Origin: WTJY01 sp045105475
GTDB lineage: Bacteria; Chloroflexota; Anaerolineae; Promineifilales; Promineifilaceae
Assembly: GCA_045105475.1 (NCBI GenBank)
Contig: JBGCDP010000125.1
Location: forward strand, 1 to 64,000
Direction: 5' to 3'
DNA: 64,000 bases
A program made the position numbers and the translations under genes. This document shows, piece by piece, positions 7,883 to 16,921 of this stretch (its first letter is position 1; each line of letters begins with the position of its first letter). The notes below the pieces were generated by a model. That model did not search any database and had not been told where the DNA came from. It saw only the letters and a list, made by a program, of their open reading frames with translations.

Positions 7883-10564
7883 ATGAATGAAATACGTAAT
7901 CTGAAAAATAGCTTTGCGCTTAAACGCTGGGGAACCGCGTTGGCCGTATTGCTAGCTCTTTTGCTTTTAGCAGCATGTGGGGGCACACCTGAAGCTCCTG
8001 CACCTGCTGAAGAAGCACCTGCGGCCGAAGAAGAAATGGCTGAAGAGGAAATGGCAGAGGAAGAGATGGAAGAGGAAGTTCACTCAGAAGAGGAGATGGC
8101 CGAAGAAGAGATGGAAGAAATGGCTGACGCTGTGGAAATCCGCTTCGCATATTACGGTGATGGTGCTGAGCCAGAAATTATGCAAGGCTTAGTTGACGCT
8201 TTCCATGCTGAAAATGAAGACATCAACGTTGTTTTAGACGTTGTACCTTACTCAACCATCGACGAAAACTTGCCGGTTCAAGTTGAAACTGGTGAAGGTC
8301 CAGATATGGCCCGTATTACCAACTTTGGCGTTTTCAACGGCAAATTGCTTGATATGAGCAGCATGATGGCTGACTCAGCTTATGTCCGCGCTAACTTCCC
8401 AGCTCCAGTCATGGATGCCTTGGGTGAAGCGGGTGGTGTTTATGGTTTTCCTGATGGATTTACCGTAACTGGACCATACGTTAACAAAACCTTGTTTGAC
8501 CAAGCTGGTATCGATATGCCAGGTGCAGATGCTGGTTGGAGCGATTGGGCCGCTGCCGCAGCTGAAGTAGCTGAAGCAACAGGCGTTCAATATGCGATTT
8601 CAATCGACCGTACAGGTCATCGTTTTGCTGGCCCAGCTATGTCTAGTGGCGCTGAACTGATCAATGCTGACGGAAACTTTACCGTTGATACGCCTGGGTT
8701 CCGTGAGTTCGCTGAAGAGTTAAATAGCTGGCACGAAGCTGGTATCACCCCAAATGAAGTTTGGCTCGTTGGCGATAGCGTCAACAGCTGTATGGATTCT
8801 TTCAAGAGCGGTGAGCTCGTCATGTGTATGAGCGGAAGCTGGCAGATCAACGGGTTGGCCGCGGACGTTGGCGATGCTTTTGACTGGATTGTTGTGCCTA
8901 ATCCAACTGGTGCTGGTGGTTCAACTGGTGTTGCTGGTGGTAGCGCGGTTGTCGCATTTGGTGACACCGAGCATCCGGCCGAAGTATCTCGTTTCATGGA
9001 GTACTTAGCTCAAGCTGACAACTATGCTCAATTCTCAGCCGGTACATTGATTTTGCCAGCTCACACAGAAGCGGCTGCAAACGGAATCGACTTTGCTACT
9101 GAAGATGCTCAGGTATTGGCGGCATTAAGTGCATTCACATCTGAAATTCCAAAACTGCAAGACCAAGCGGTTCAATTAAACGTCCATCCATTTGCATTTG
9201 CGTACTATCGCAACAGCGCGAATCGGATCGGTCAATATTTGGCTGGCGAATTGTCAATTGATGAAGCTTTGGCTGGTATGCAAGAAGACATCAATGACGC
9301 CATCATCGAAGCCGGTGGCGATGTTGAAGCTTCAGCACCCGCTGCGGCCCCTGTCATGATGGAAGTCCCTGAAGCTGAAATTCGTTTCGCTTATTACGGT
9401 GACGGTGGCGAGCCAGAAATCATGCAGAGCTTGATTGATCAATTCAATGAAGTGTATCCACAGGTTACTGTCATCCTTGACGTTGTTCCTTATTCAACCA
9501 TCGATGAAAACCTGCCAGTTCAAGTTGAAACTGGCGAAGGTCCAGATATGGCCCGTATCACCAACTTTGGTGTGTTTAATGGCAAACTGCTTGACATGAG
9601 CAGCATGATGGCTGATTCAGCTTATGTCCGTGCTAACTTCCCAGCTCCAGTTATGGACGCGATGGGTGAAGCTGGTGGCGTGTATGGATTCCCTGATGGG
9701 TTTACCGTAACCGGACCTTATGTTAACAAGACCTTGTTTGACCAAGCTGGCGTAGAAATGCCAGGTGCAGACGCAGGTTGGAGCGATTGGGCCGCTGCTG
9801 CGACAGAAGTAGCTGAAGCAACCGGTGTTCAATACGCGATCTCAATCGACCGTACCGGCCACCGTTTCGCAGGGCCAGCTATGTCTAGTGGTGCTGAATT
9901 GATCAACGCTGATGGTAGCTTTACGGTAGATACTGAAGGCTTCCGTACATTCATGGAAGAGCTCAATAGCTGGCATGAAGCTGGTATCACACCAAATGAA
10001 GTTTGGTTGGTGGGTGACAGCGTCAACAGCTGTATGGATTCATTCAAGAGTGGCGAACTGGTCATGTGCATGAGCGGTAGCTGGCAAATCAATGGTTTGG
10101 CTGCTGACGTTGGTGACGCTTTTGACTGGGTTGTTGCACCTAACCCTACTGGTGCTGGTGGTTCAACCGGTGTTGCTGGTGGAAGCGCGGTTGTTGCTTT
10201 TGCTGACACCGAGCATCCAGAAGCGGTTGCTGCTTTCATGGAATTTTTAGCTCAAGCTGAAAATTACGCTCAATTCTCAGCGAGCACGCTGATCTTGCCA
10301 GCCCATACCGAAGCGGCTGGAAACGGTATCGAATTTGCGACTGATGACGCCCAAGTATTGGCAGCACTCAGCGCATTCACGGCCGAAATTCCGAAATTGC
10401 AGGACCAAGCGGTTGAATTGAACGTTCATCCATTTGCATTTGCGTACTATCGCAATAGTGCAAACCGGATCGGTCAATACATCGCTGGTGAACTGTCGAT
10501 TGACGAAGCTTTAGCTGGTTTACAAGAAGATATCGATGACGCTGTTGCAGAAGCAGGCGGCTAA
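7883..10564 (+). CDS. Tandem-duplicated sugar ABC transporter substrate-binding lipoprotein
   Basis: Residues 1-32 form a lipoprotein signal ending in the lipobox LLAAC (Cys32). An EEEMA-type acidic linker runs to about 84. Two complete MalE/UgpB-type (SBP_bac_1) domains follow at about 85-479 and 499-893, joined by an Ala/Pro/Met linker. The two copies are nearly identical over roughly 395 residues, offset by exactly 414 codons, with many silent differences and a more diverged start (QGLVDAFHAENEDINVVLD against QSLIDQFNEVYPQVTVILD). Normal family members have one domain of 400-450 residues. The RBS AGGAGAAG precedes the ATG. The two MalF/MalG-like permeases follow. The ligand is unknown, probably an oligosaccharide or glycerol-phosphate-like compound. 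Confidence 0.93.
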   Translation: MNEIRNLKNSFALKRWGTALAVLLALLLLAACGGTPEAPAPAEEAPAAEEEMAEEEMAEEEMEEEVHSEEEMAEEEMEEMADAVEIRFAYYGDGAEPEIMQGLVDAFHAENEDINVVLDVVPYSTIDENLPVQVETGEGPDMARITNFGVFNGKLLDMSSMMADSAYVRANFPAPVMDALGEAGGVYGFPDGFTVTGPYVNKTLFDQAGIDMPGADAGWSDWAAAAAEVAEATGVQYAISIDRTGHRFAGPAMSSGAELINADGNFTVDTPGFREFAEELNSWHEAGITPNEVWLVGDSVNSCMDSFKSGELVMCMSGSWQINGLAADVGDAFDWIVVPNPTGAGGSTGVAGGSAVVAFGDTEHPAEVSRFMEYLAQADNYAQFSAGTLILPAHTEAAANGIDFATEDAQVLAALSAFTSEIPKLQDQAVQLNVHPFAFAYYRNSANRIGQYLAGELSIDEALAGMQEDINDAIIEAGGDVEASAPAAAPVMMEVPEAEIRFAYYGDGGEPEIMQSLIDQFNEVYPQVTVILDVVPYSTIDENLPVQVETGEGPDMARITNFGVFNGKLLDMSSMMADSAYVRANFPAPVMDAMGEAGGVYGFPDGFTVTGPYVNKTLFDQAGVEMPGADAGWSDWAAAATEVAEATGVQYAISIDRTGHRFAGPAMSSGAELINADGSFTVDTEGFRTFMEELNSWHEAGITPNEVWLVGDSVNSCMDSFKSGELVMCMSGSWQINGLAADVGDAFDWVVAPNPTGAGGSTGVAGGSAVVAFADTEHPEAVAAFMEFLAQAENYAQFSASTLILPAHTEAAGNGIEFATDDAQVLAALSAFTAEIPKLQDQAVELNVHPFAFAYYRNSANRIGQYIAGELSIDEALAGLQEDIDDAVAEAGG
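8027..8128 (+). repeat. Degenerate GAAGARATGG repeat coding EEEM(A/E)
   Basis: About seven imperfect 15-base units encode the acidic spacer between lipobox and first domain. In this family such spacers hold the binding protein off the membrane. Being repetitive, it may vary in length between strains. Confidence 0.75.
8135..9319 (+). repeat. Tandem duplication copy 1 of the binding-protein domain
   Basis: Starts at GAAATCCGCTTCGCATATTA and is matched by copy 2 at a fixed offset of 1242 bases, in frame, with no indels seen. Long stretches are identical at protein level and differ mainly at third codon positions. Confidence 0.9.
9377..10561 (+). repeat. Tandem duplication copy 2 of the binding-protein domain
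   Basis: The second unit starts at GAAATTCGTTTCGCTTATTA. The scattered synonymous differences from copy 1 show a duplication old enough to diverge yet conserved in protein sequence, not an assembly echo. Confidence 0.9.
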
Positions 10565-10580
10565 TTAGTATTTAAGTTGA

Positions 10581-10626
10581 TCAGTAGATCAGACGAATTC
10601 TTAATTGGGTGAGTCTGATCTACTGA
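10581..10626 (+). other. Intercistronic stem-loop between binding protein and permeases
   Basis: A perfect 14-bp inverted repeat, TCAGTAGATCAGAC/GTCTGATCTACTGA, with an 18-nt loop and no T-run after it. In sugar importers such a structure usually protects the upstream mRNA and lets the binding protein accumulate above the permeases (established for malE-type operons, inferred here). Confidence 0.7.
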
Positions 10627-10660
10627 AAGACTGACAAGCTAACTAACTTAACAACTTATT

Positions 10661-11647
10661 ATGACTACAACCTCTTCCCGCATCCTGGCACGCATCTACG
10701 AAATTATTGTCAATGTTTTAGATTTTGTTTTTGGGGGATTACAAAAATTGGTGGGAGCAAACAACATGGCCTATGTGTTTGTATTGCCCAATCTGTTGAT
10801 TTTTGGCACGTTTATCTTGTTGCCAGTTATTCTAAACTTTTTTTATGCGTTCACAGGTGGGACAGAGTTTTTTTTAACCGAGCGGACGTTTGTTGGGGGG
10901 CAGAATTTCAACCAGCTATTTGATTGTGGCAGCTTTCTAGACCCGAATAGCTGCCGAGAAGATCTGTTTTGGCGAGCTGTTTTTAATACGGCCGGCTATG
11001 TTCTGTTTCAAGTTGTGATTATGGTGGCCGTCTCCTTATTTACCGCTGTGATTCTCAATAGAAAAATTGTCGGCCGTGGTTTTTTTCGCAGCGTCTTTTT
11101 CTACCCCGTGCTCCTTTCCCCAATCGTTGTTGCCCTTATTTGGAAGTGGATTCTGCAAGAAAACGGGCTGTTCAACGGCGTTCTTGATGGGATGGGATTT
11201 GACAAAGTTCAATTTTTGACCAATGTGACTTGGGCTAGATTTTGGGTCATTATGATTAGTGTATGGGCCTATATGGGATTTTATACTCTGATTCTATTGG
11301 CCGGATTACAAGCTATTCCTACCTCACTTTACGAGGCAGCCCAAATTGATGGTGCGTCTCGTTGGGACGCGTTCTGGAACATTACAATGCCACTGCTCCG
11401 GCCGACGATGTTGGTGGTTGTTATCCTGTCACTCATTCGAGCCGTGCAGGTCTTCGACCTAATCTTTGCATTTACACGCGGTGGTCCGGGAACGGCAACG
11501 TTAACCCTGGTGCAGTATATCTATGAGATCGGTTTTGCTAGTCCCGCTAGGCGCTTTGGAATCGCGTCATCTGCATCGATTGTAATGGCGGGTGTCCTTG
11601 TTATCGCCACACTTATGCAGCTCTATCTCAACCGAGAGGAAGATTAA
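10661..11647 (+). CDS. Sugar ABC transporter permease, MalF/UgpA type
   Basis: A 328-residue inner-membrane protein with about six transmembrane segments. The EAA loop that contacts the ATPase is visible as YEAAQIDGASRWDAFWNITM followed by PLLRP near 225-250. It lies between the binding protein and the MalG-like permease, whose ATG is one base past this stop. It carries an extracytoplasmic Cys-containing loop (LFDCGSFLDPNSCRED, near 86-101). No ATP-binding subunit is encoded nearby, so a shared MsmX/UgpC-like ATPase elsewhere is expected. Confidence 0.93.
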   Translation: MTTTSSRILARIYEIIVNVLDFVFGGLQKLVGANNMAYVFVLPNLLIFGTFILLPVILNFFYAFTGGTEFFLTERTFVGGQNFNQLFDCGSFLDPNSCREDLFWRAVFNTAGYVLFQVVIMVAVSLFTAVILNRKIVGRGFFRSVFFYPVLLSPIVVALIWKWILQENGLFNGVLDGMGFDKVQFLTNVTWARFWVIMISVWAYMGFYTLILLAGLQAIPTSLYEAAQIDGASRWDAFWNITMPLLRPTMLVVVILSLIRAVQVFDLIFAFTRGGPGTATLTLVQYIYEIGFASPARRFGIASSASIVMAGVLVIATLMQLYLNREED

Positions 11648-11648
11648 A

Positions 11649-12701
11649 ATGGCTTCAGTATCTGAATTTTTATCTCGCACCCATGGAAAAAAGGGTCTAG
11701 ACATTACCGATTATTTGACTTATGCCTATTTAACATTGGGCACTCTCGTTATGTTTGGGCCGGTTTTATGGCTTGTTCTTAGCTCGTTTAAAAGCTCTGG
11801 GGAAGTCGTCAAGTTCCCACCACGCTTATTGCCCTACCAGCAAGAAATGGTTGTTGTAGAGGGGTATGACGACCCTTTACCAATGTATAGTGCAACGCTT
11901 GAGGACGGTACCGTTCGTGATTTAGCCCAGATCCGTCGGATTGGACTCGAATCGCAGCTTGTTGATCCCGCTAATCCCGAAGAGATCATCAAAGTGCGCA
12001 TTGAAAATCGGGAACCAATTGAACAGGTTGAGTTCAATTTGAACAACTACCGTGAAGGGATTCAAAGTTTTAACTTTTCCCGCTATCTTTGGAACTCAGT
12101 GGTAGTGACAGTGCTGGCTACCGCGCTGACTTTGTTGGTTAACAGCATGGCCGCGTTTGGATTAAGCAAGTACAAGTTTGCTGGGCGAGATGCGATATTT
12201 GTCATTATGATCAGTACGCTCATGGTTCCTATATCCGTTATTTTGGTCCCCATCTTTTTGGTGATTACAAATGTCGGTTGGAACAACTCTCTGATCGGAA
12301 TCATTGTGCCAGGGGCCGCAACTCCAACAGGCGTTTTTCTATTGCGCCAATATATGCTGACCATTCCAGATGAGTTGATCGACTCTGCTCGTATTGACGG
12401 GGCAAGCGAGTGGCGCATCTATCTGCAAATCATTTTGCCCTTAGCCCGGCCGGCATTGGCTGTGCTAATGATCTTTTCGATAATGTGGCGCTGGAACGAC
12501 TTTTTATGGCCTAAAATCGTTTTGAGCCAGAATGAATTTTTCACCCTTCAAGTGGGATTACAGACTTTTCAAAGCGAGTTGAATATCCAGTGGCATTTGA
12601 TTTTAGCAATGACGGTGTTGACCTTGCTGCCAATTACGCTTGTTTTTGGCTTTTTGCAAAAGTACATCACCACGGGAATTGCGACTACAGGTATGAAGTA
12701 G
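11649..12701 (+). CDS. Sugar ABC transporter permease, MalG/UgpE type
   Basis: A 350-residue partner permease. The frame is open from 11592, but the ATG at 11649, one base after the upstream stop, is the expected start. The EAA loop IDSARIDGASEWRIYLQI followed by LPLARP is near 240-265. Between TM1 and TM2 is an extended hydrophilic loop of about 90 residues (about 60-140), longer than in MalG, which could contact the tandem binding protein. A strong terminator follows. Confidence 0.93.
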   Translation: MASVSEFLSRTHGKKGLDITDYLTYAYLTLGTLVMFGPVLWLVLSSFKSSGEVVKFPPRLLPYQQEMVVVEGYDDPLPMYSATLEDGTVRDLAQIRRIGLESQLVDPANPEEIIKVRIENREPIEQVEFNLNNYREGIQSFNFSRYLWNSVVVTVLATALTLLVNSMAAFGLSKYKFAGRDAIFVIMISTLMVPISVILVPIFLVITNVGWNNSLIGIIVPGAATPTGVFLLRQYMLTIPDELIDSARIDGASEWRIYLQIILPLARPALAVLMIFSIMWRWNDFLWPKIVLSQNEFFTLQVGLQTFQSELNIQWHLILAMTVLTLLPITLVFGFLQKYITTGIATTGMK

Positions 12702-12759
12702 CTTTTTATAAATGAGAAGATTCTACTTATCATTGGCATAGACATTTATTTGCGAAAAT

Positions 12760-12800
12760 AAATAGGGGAAGCTGGGATTAATCCCAGCTTCCCCTATTTT
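12760..12800. terminator. Strong bidirectional terminator after the ABC importer
   Basis: A palindrome of about 19 bp per arm (AATAGGGGAAGCTGGGATT and its complement) is flanked by A-rich and T-rich runs (TTTTATTT after it). Confidence 0.9.
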
Positions 12801-12884
12801 ATTTAAAGTAAATTTGTGAATTAAAAATAATAGAGTCATCTGATATTTTTGCCTGCGTGCGCTTGTGTTAAAATTCAGCTTGCT

Positions 12885-13292
12885 ATGAACGAATCTGACA
12901 TATTTTCTGAAGATCCAATCGAACTACAAAAATTTATTTACCCTCACATGGTTGGGGCAACCCCTGAACGGCCGGAGCGTGAAACTGAATCTGATACAGA
13001 TGTTGACGTTGATATCGATGTTGACGACGAGACCGATTTAGAACCCCCATTTCGCGTTTTTATTCACAACGATAACATCACTACCTTTGTTTTTGTGATT
13101 AAAATTCTGACGACTATATTTAGTAAAAACGTCATGGAAGCGGATCAAATTGCCAATCGGACTCATCGGAATGGAATTGCGGTGGTAGGTACTTACCCTA
13201 AGTCAGTTGCTGAAACACGCATCAACAAAGTGCATTTTGCTGCTCAATTAGAAGGGTACCCGCTTAAGCTAACCAAAGAACCGGCCGAGTGA
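12885..13292 (+). CDS. clpS: ATP-dependent Clp protease adaptor ClpS
   Basis: Adaptor that delivers N-degron substrates to the ClpA/ClpC unfoldase. The core begins with PPFRVFIHNDNITTFVFVIK, matching the ClpS hallmark (HNDdvTT) and the N-degron pocket, and ends with TRINKVHFAAQLEGYPLKLT. The ATG at 12885 gives 135 residues. Residues about 25-55 are an unusual acidic Asp/Glu-rich stretch (ESDTDVDVDIDVDDETD). ClpS usually has a short flexible N-terminus, so this is a longer acidic variant. A TAAAAT -10-like hexamer lies 10 bases upstream. Confidence 0.92.
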   Translation: MNESDIFSEDPIELQKFIYPHMVGATPERPERETESDTDVDVDIDVDDETDLEPPFRVFIHNDNITTFVFVIKILTTIFSKNVMEADQIANRTHRNGIAVVGTYPKSVAETRINKVHFAAQLEGYPLKLTKEPAE

Positions 13293-13357
13293 TAATTTGT
13301 TTGGCAATGTAAGTAAGACCGTTTTCTTTATACCAACCTGAGCTACAATTCGACTCA

Positions 13358-15598
13358 ATGACACTTGAAACCTCAGCGGTTGATGACAAAAATCTATTAA
13401 ACACGGCTAAATCTACGGCCGGTTTTGGGACCTTTGCTGGCGTCTTTACACCTAATGTCCTTACGATATTAGGGCTTATTCTCTTTTTGAAAATTGGATT
13501 TGTCACCGCCCACACCGGTATGTGGCACGCCCTTATTATCGTTTTAATCGCCAACGGTATTTCGTTGCTAACCGGGCTTTCGCTGTCGGCCATTGCAACC
13601 AGCATGGACGTCAAGGCTGGCGGGAACTACTATCTGCTCTCACGTTCTTTAGGGCTTGAGGCTGGTGGAGCCATTGGTATTCCCCTCTATCTTTCACAAG
13701 CGATATCGGTTGCTTTTTACATAATTGGCTTTACTGAATCGGCCCAAACAATCGCTTGGTTTCAACAGTTTGATCCACGCCTTATATCATCTGTGATCGC
13801 CATTGTTTTTATCGGAATCGCTTGGATCGGGGCCGACTTCGCCATCAAAATTCAGTTTGGTATCTTAGCCGTTCTTGTGGCTGCGCTCGTCTCATTTTTT
13901 GCGGGCGGCTGGACAACAATTTCTGAGCCGATCTTATCCCCAGCCTATACTGATGAAATTACATTTTGGGTCGCTTTCGCCATCTTTTTCCCGGCCGTGA
14001 CCGGCATTACAGTCGGTACAAGTATGTCGGGCGATTTAAAAGACCCCGATAAAAGTATCCCAAGCGGTACGATTTGGTCGATATTAGTGACGGCCGTTAT
14101 TTATGTTGGGGTTGTGATTTGGTTCTCATTCCATGCACCTGATCGCAATGAGCTCATCACAAATAGCATGGCGATTCAGTCAATTTCAATCTTTCCTCCA
14201 CTGATTATTGCTGGTGTTTGGGCCTCAACACTATCGTCTGCTTTAGGGAGCATTGTGGCCGCGCCCCGATCGTTACAAGCGATTGGCAAAGATGAGATTG
14301 TTCCAAGCTGGATGGCATCAAATCTAGGGCATGCTTCTGAACCTCGCATGGCGATTCTGCTGACCGGGGCTATTGCACTTGTTGTGATTATGTTAGGCGA
14401 TTTGAATGCGGTTGCGCCGATTATTTCGATGTTCTTCTTAAATACGTATGGCATCACCAATCTAGCGGCTGGAATTGAGAAGTTAGTCGAAAACCCCAGC
14501 TATCGACCTCGTTTTAACATCCCGTGGTATTGGTCGTTAATTGGAGCAATCGGTTGTTACGCAACGATGTTTTTGATTAACTGGATTGCGACGATCTTGG
14601 CGATTGTAATTTCTATTGGACTTTATCTCTATATTCAACGTCAGCAGGTCAATCGTACGTGGGGCGACGTCCGGACCGGCATTTGGCTGGCTTTTGCTCG
14701 CTATGCCTTACTCAAGTTAGAAACAAAAACGGTCGCAAGTAAAAATTGGCGGCCAAACTTGATGGTTTTTTCTGGGCAACCTGCCAAGCGGCTTCCGTTA
14801 GCCCAAGCTGCTAATTGGCTAAGTCGTGGCAAAGGGATTATTACTTTCTTCCAAATTATTGTGCAAGATATCGACAACGGCCGGGAAGATGCTCAAGGCA
14901 TGCGTCAAACAGCTTTAAGCTTGATTAAGAAGTTTATCCAAGAGAATGGGCTGCAGGCATTTGCAGAGGCCGAAGTTGTCCCAGACTTCCAAGAAGGTGT
15001 GTTGACCATTGCGCAGGCCCATGGGATTGGTGGTCTGCAATCCAATACAATTTTGATGGGGTGGAGCGGGATGCCTGATGGCCGTGCTCAACAAATTTCT
15101 TTAGCACGCAACCTACATCATATTGATAAATCTGTCATCTTTTTGCACTACGATAGCGAGCGTGGCTTTGGAGAACGGAAATCGATCAATATTTGGTGGC
15201 GTAGCCGAGGTAGCAATGCTGACCTCATGCTGTTATTGGGCCATATTATTCGGCAGCATTCGTCTTGGGGGCAAGCTAAAATTCGGCTTTTGCGTGTGGT
15301 TAGCAGTCAAGACTTAGCGGCCGAAACGCTTATACATGAAGAAGCAATGCTTAAGCAAGTGCGAGTAGTGGCTGAGCCAATTGTCATTGTGAATGAGGGG
15401 ATGACGCGGCCGATATCTGAGCTAATCGCAGAGCACAGCCAAACGGCTGATCTAACAATTTTGGGTATGAATTTGCCTAAAGAAGAAGACGTCACTCCAT
15501 ATAGTGAAGGTTTAAACACCTTGGTTCAATCTGTGGGTACCGTCCTAATTGTTGGCAGTGCGATTGAAAGTAGCAATCTTTTGACCGAAGAAGAGTAA
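13358..15598 (+). CDS. SLC12-like cation-chloride cotransporter (APC superfamily)
   Basis: A 746-residue transporter. About 12 transmembrane helices occupy residues 25-430, opening with GVFTPNVLTILGLILFLKIG, the SLC12/Na-K-Cl family TM1 signature, followed by AGGNYYLLSRSLGLEAGG. A cytoplasmic C-terminal domain (about 460-746) with WRPNLMVFSG and later ADLTILGMNLP resembles the universal-stress-like C-domain of SLC12 proteins. The transported ion pair cannot be told from sequence. The start has no Shine-Dalgarno, and TACAAT ends nine bases before the ATG. Confidence 0.85.
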   Translation: MTLETSAVDDKNLLNTAKSTAGFGTFAGVFTPNVLTILGLILFLKIGFVTAHTGMWHALIIVLIANGISLLTGLSLSAIATSMDVKAGGNYYLLSRSLGLEAGGAIGIPLYLSQAISVAFYIIGFTESAQTIAWFQQFDPRLISSVIAIVFIGIAWIGADFAIKIQFGILAVLVAALVSFFAGGWTTISEPILSPAYTDEITFWVAFAIFFPAVTGITVGTSMSGDLKDPDKSIPSGTIWSILVTAVIYVGVVIWFSFHAPDRNELITNSMAIQSISIFPPLIIAGVWASTLSSALGSIVAAPRSLQAIGKDEIVPSWMASNLGHASEPRMAILLTGAIALVVIMLGDLNAVAPIISMFFLNTYGITNLAAGIEKLVENPSYRPRFNIPWYWSLIGAIGCYATMFLINWIATILAIVISIGLYLYIQRQQVNRTWGDVRTGIWLAFARYALLKLETKTVASKNWRPNLMVFSGQPAKRLPLAQAANWLSRGKGIITFFQIIVQDIDNGREDAQGMRQTALSLIKKFIQENGLQAFAEAEVVPDFQEGVLTIAQAHGIGGLQSNTILMGWSGMPDGRAQQISLARNLHHIDKSVIFLHYDSERGFGERKSINIWWRSRGSNADLMLLLGHIIRQHSSWGQAKIRLLRVVSSQDLAAETLIHEEAMLKQVRVVAEPIVIVNEGMTRPISELIAEHSQTADLTILGMNLPKEEDVTPYSEGLNTLVQSVGTVLIVGSAIESSNLLTEEE

Positions 15599-15890
15599 GT
15601 TGCTTCCAATTCGTTTCACTTTGTTAAGCAACGTGAAATTTAAATGATTTATTGCTTGTTCAGATGTGAGCGTAATGTAACTCGTTACTTTCTTGTGCTA
15701 AAATCTTTCCCGTTCATCAAGAAGAATGAAAACCCCCAAATGGCCCATTCATTTGACCCCAACGAACAATTACAATCAAGACTCCCTAAAAATATTTATA
15801 AGCTGACATTATATTTTATCCTTGCATGATAGCTGCTCGCGACAGTTTATTGCCAGATATCTTTAGGAATTACAACGGAGAAAATTAATT
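15599..15890. other. Spacer upstream of UDP-xylose synthase
   Basis: A 61-codon frame exists at 15644-15829 but has no ribosome binding site or recognisable composition. I see only GGAG seven to ten bases before the next ATG and no terminator for the transporter gene. Confidence 0.3.
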
Positions 15891-16841
15891 ATGCGTGTTT
15901 TAATTACAGGTGCGGCCGGATTTCTTGGCTCACATTTGAGTGATCGTTTTATTGCTGAAGGCTATGATGTCATTGGGATGGATAATCTTCTAACTGGAAA
16001 TTTAGAAAATATTGAACATCTTTTTGGAAATGAGCAGTTTACTTTTGTAAAGCACAATGTCTACAACTACATTCATGTTAGTGGGCCTGTTGATGCGGTT
16101 TTGCATTTTGCTTCACCTGCTAGCCCAATTGACTATTTAGAGCACCCGATCCCTACTATGAAAGTTGGCTCAATCGGTACGATGAATGCTCTGGGACTTG
16201 CCAAAGCCAAAGGAGCCAAATTCCTGCTTGCTTCAACCTCTGAAGTCTACGGTGACCCACAAGTTAACCCACAGCCAGAAACCTATTGGGGCCATGTTAA
16301 TCCTATTGGGCCACGTGGTGTTTACGATGAAGCAAAACGCTTCTCCGAGGCGATGACGATGGCATATCATAGGTATCACGGCGTTGATACCCGCATCGTT
16401 CGGATATTTAATACCTATGGTCCTCGTATGCGACTGCGTGACGGCCGTGTTGTACCGAACTTTATCGATCAGGCTTTGACGGGTAAACCGCTAACTGTTT
16501 TTGGGGATGGTACACGCACCCGGTCTTTCCAATACTATACAGACCTGATCGAAGGGATTTATCGACTGTTAAACAGCAATGAGAATTTGCCAGTTAACAT
16601 AGGTAACCCATCTGAAATCACGATTTTAGAGTTTGCCGAAGCGGTATTAGAATTGACCGGCAGCAAGTCAGAAATCCACTTTATTGAGCCAACCGATGAC
16701 CGTATTACCGATGACCCTAAAGTTCGTCGGCCGGACAATACCCGTGCTCATGAGATTCTAGGCTGGCAGCCACAGGTTAATTTGGCCGATGGTCTCCAAA
16801 AGACGATTGAATATTTTGCGCCACGTGTAAAGGCTGGCTAG
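15891..16841 (+). CDS. UDP-glucuronate decarboxylase (UDP-xylose synthase), SDR family
   Basis: An extended SDR of 316 residues. The NAD site GAAGFLGSHL begins at residue 7, the catalytic YxxxK is YDEAK near 147, and the Ser/Thr is in ASTSEVYGDP near 118. The order HFASPASPIDY, NPIGPRGVYDEAKR and RIFNTYGPRM is characteristic of UXS, which makes UDP-xylose from UDP-glucuronate with an internal NAD cycle. It opens a block of cell-surface polysaccharide genes and is followed by a terminator. Confidence 0.9.
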   Translation: MRVLITGAAGFLGSHLSDRFIAEGYDVIGMDNLLTGNLENIEHLFGNEQFTFVKHNVYNYIHVSGPVDAVLHFASPASPIDYLEHPIPTMKVGSIGTMNALGLAKAKGAKFLLASTSEVYGDPQVNPQPETYWGHVNPIGPRGVYDEAKRFSEAMTMAYHRYHGVDTRIVRIFNTYGPRMRLRDGRVVPNFIDQALTGKPLTVFGDGTRTRSFQYYTDLIEGIYRLLNSNENLPVNIGNPSEITILEFAEAVLELTGSKSEIHFIEPTDDRITDDPKVRRPDNTRAHEILGWQPQVNLADGLQKTIEYFAPRVKAG

Positions 16842-16870
16842 ATTAAACAGCCTTTAACATTGTTAGTTTT

Positions 16871-16904
16871 AACGCCCGGCCAACTTGTTAGCCGGGCGTT
16901 TTTG
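16871..16904 (+). terminator. Intrinsic terminator after UDP-xylose synthase
   Basis: Stem AACGCCCGGC/GCCGGGCGTT with a 10-nt loop, followed by TTTT. Confidence 0.9.
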
Positions 16905-16921
16905 TTGACAATACAAACGAT

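Noticed and set aside
7883..10564. Tandem binding-protein domains as an assembly duplication
   Set aside because: The copies differ at many third codon positions and in their first 60 residues, so they are distinct sequences, not the same reads used twice.
15644..15829. 61-codon ORF before UDP-xylose synthase
   Set aside because: No ribosome binding site, no recognisable composition and no coupling to a neighbour.
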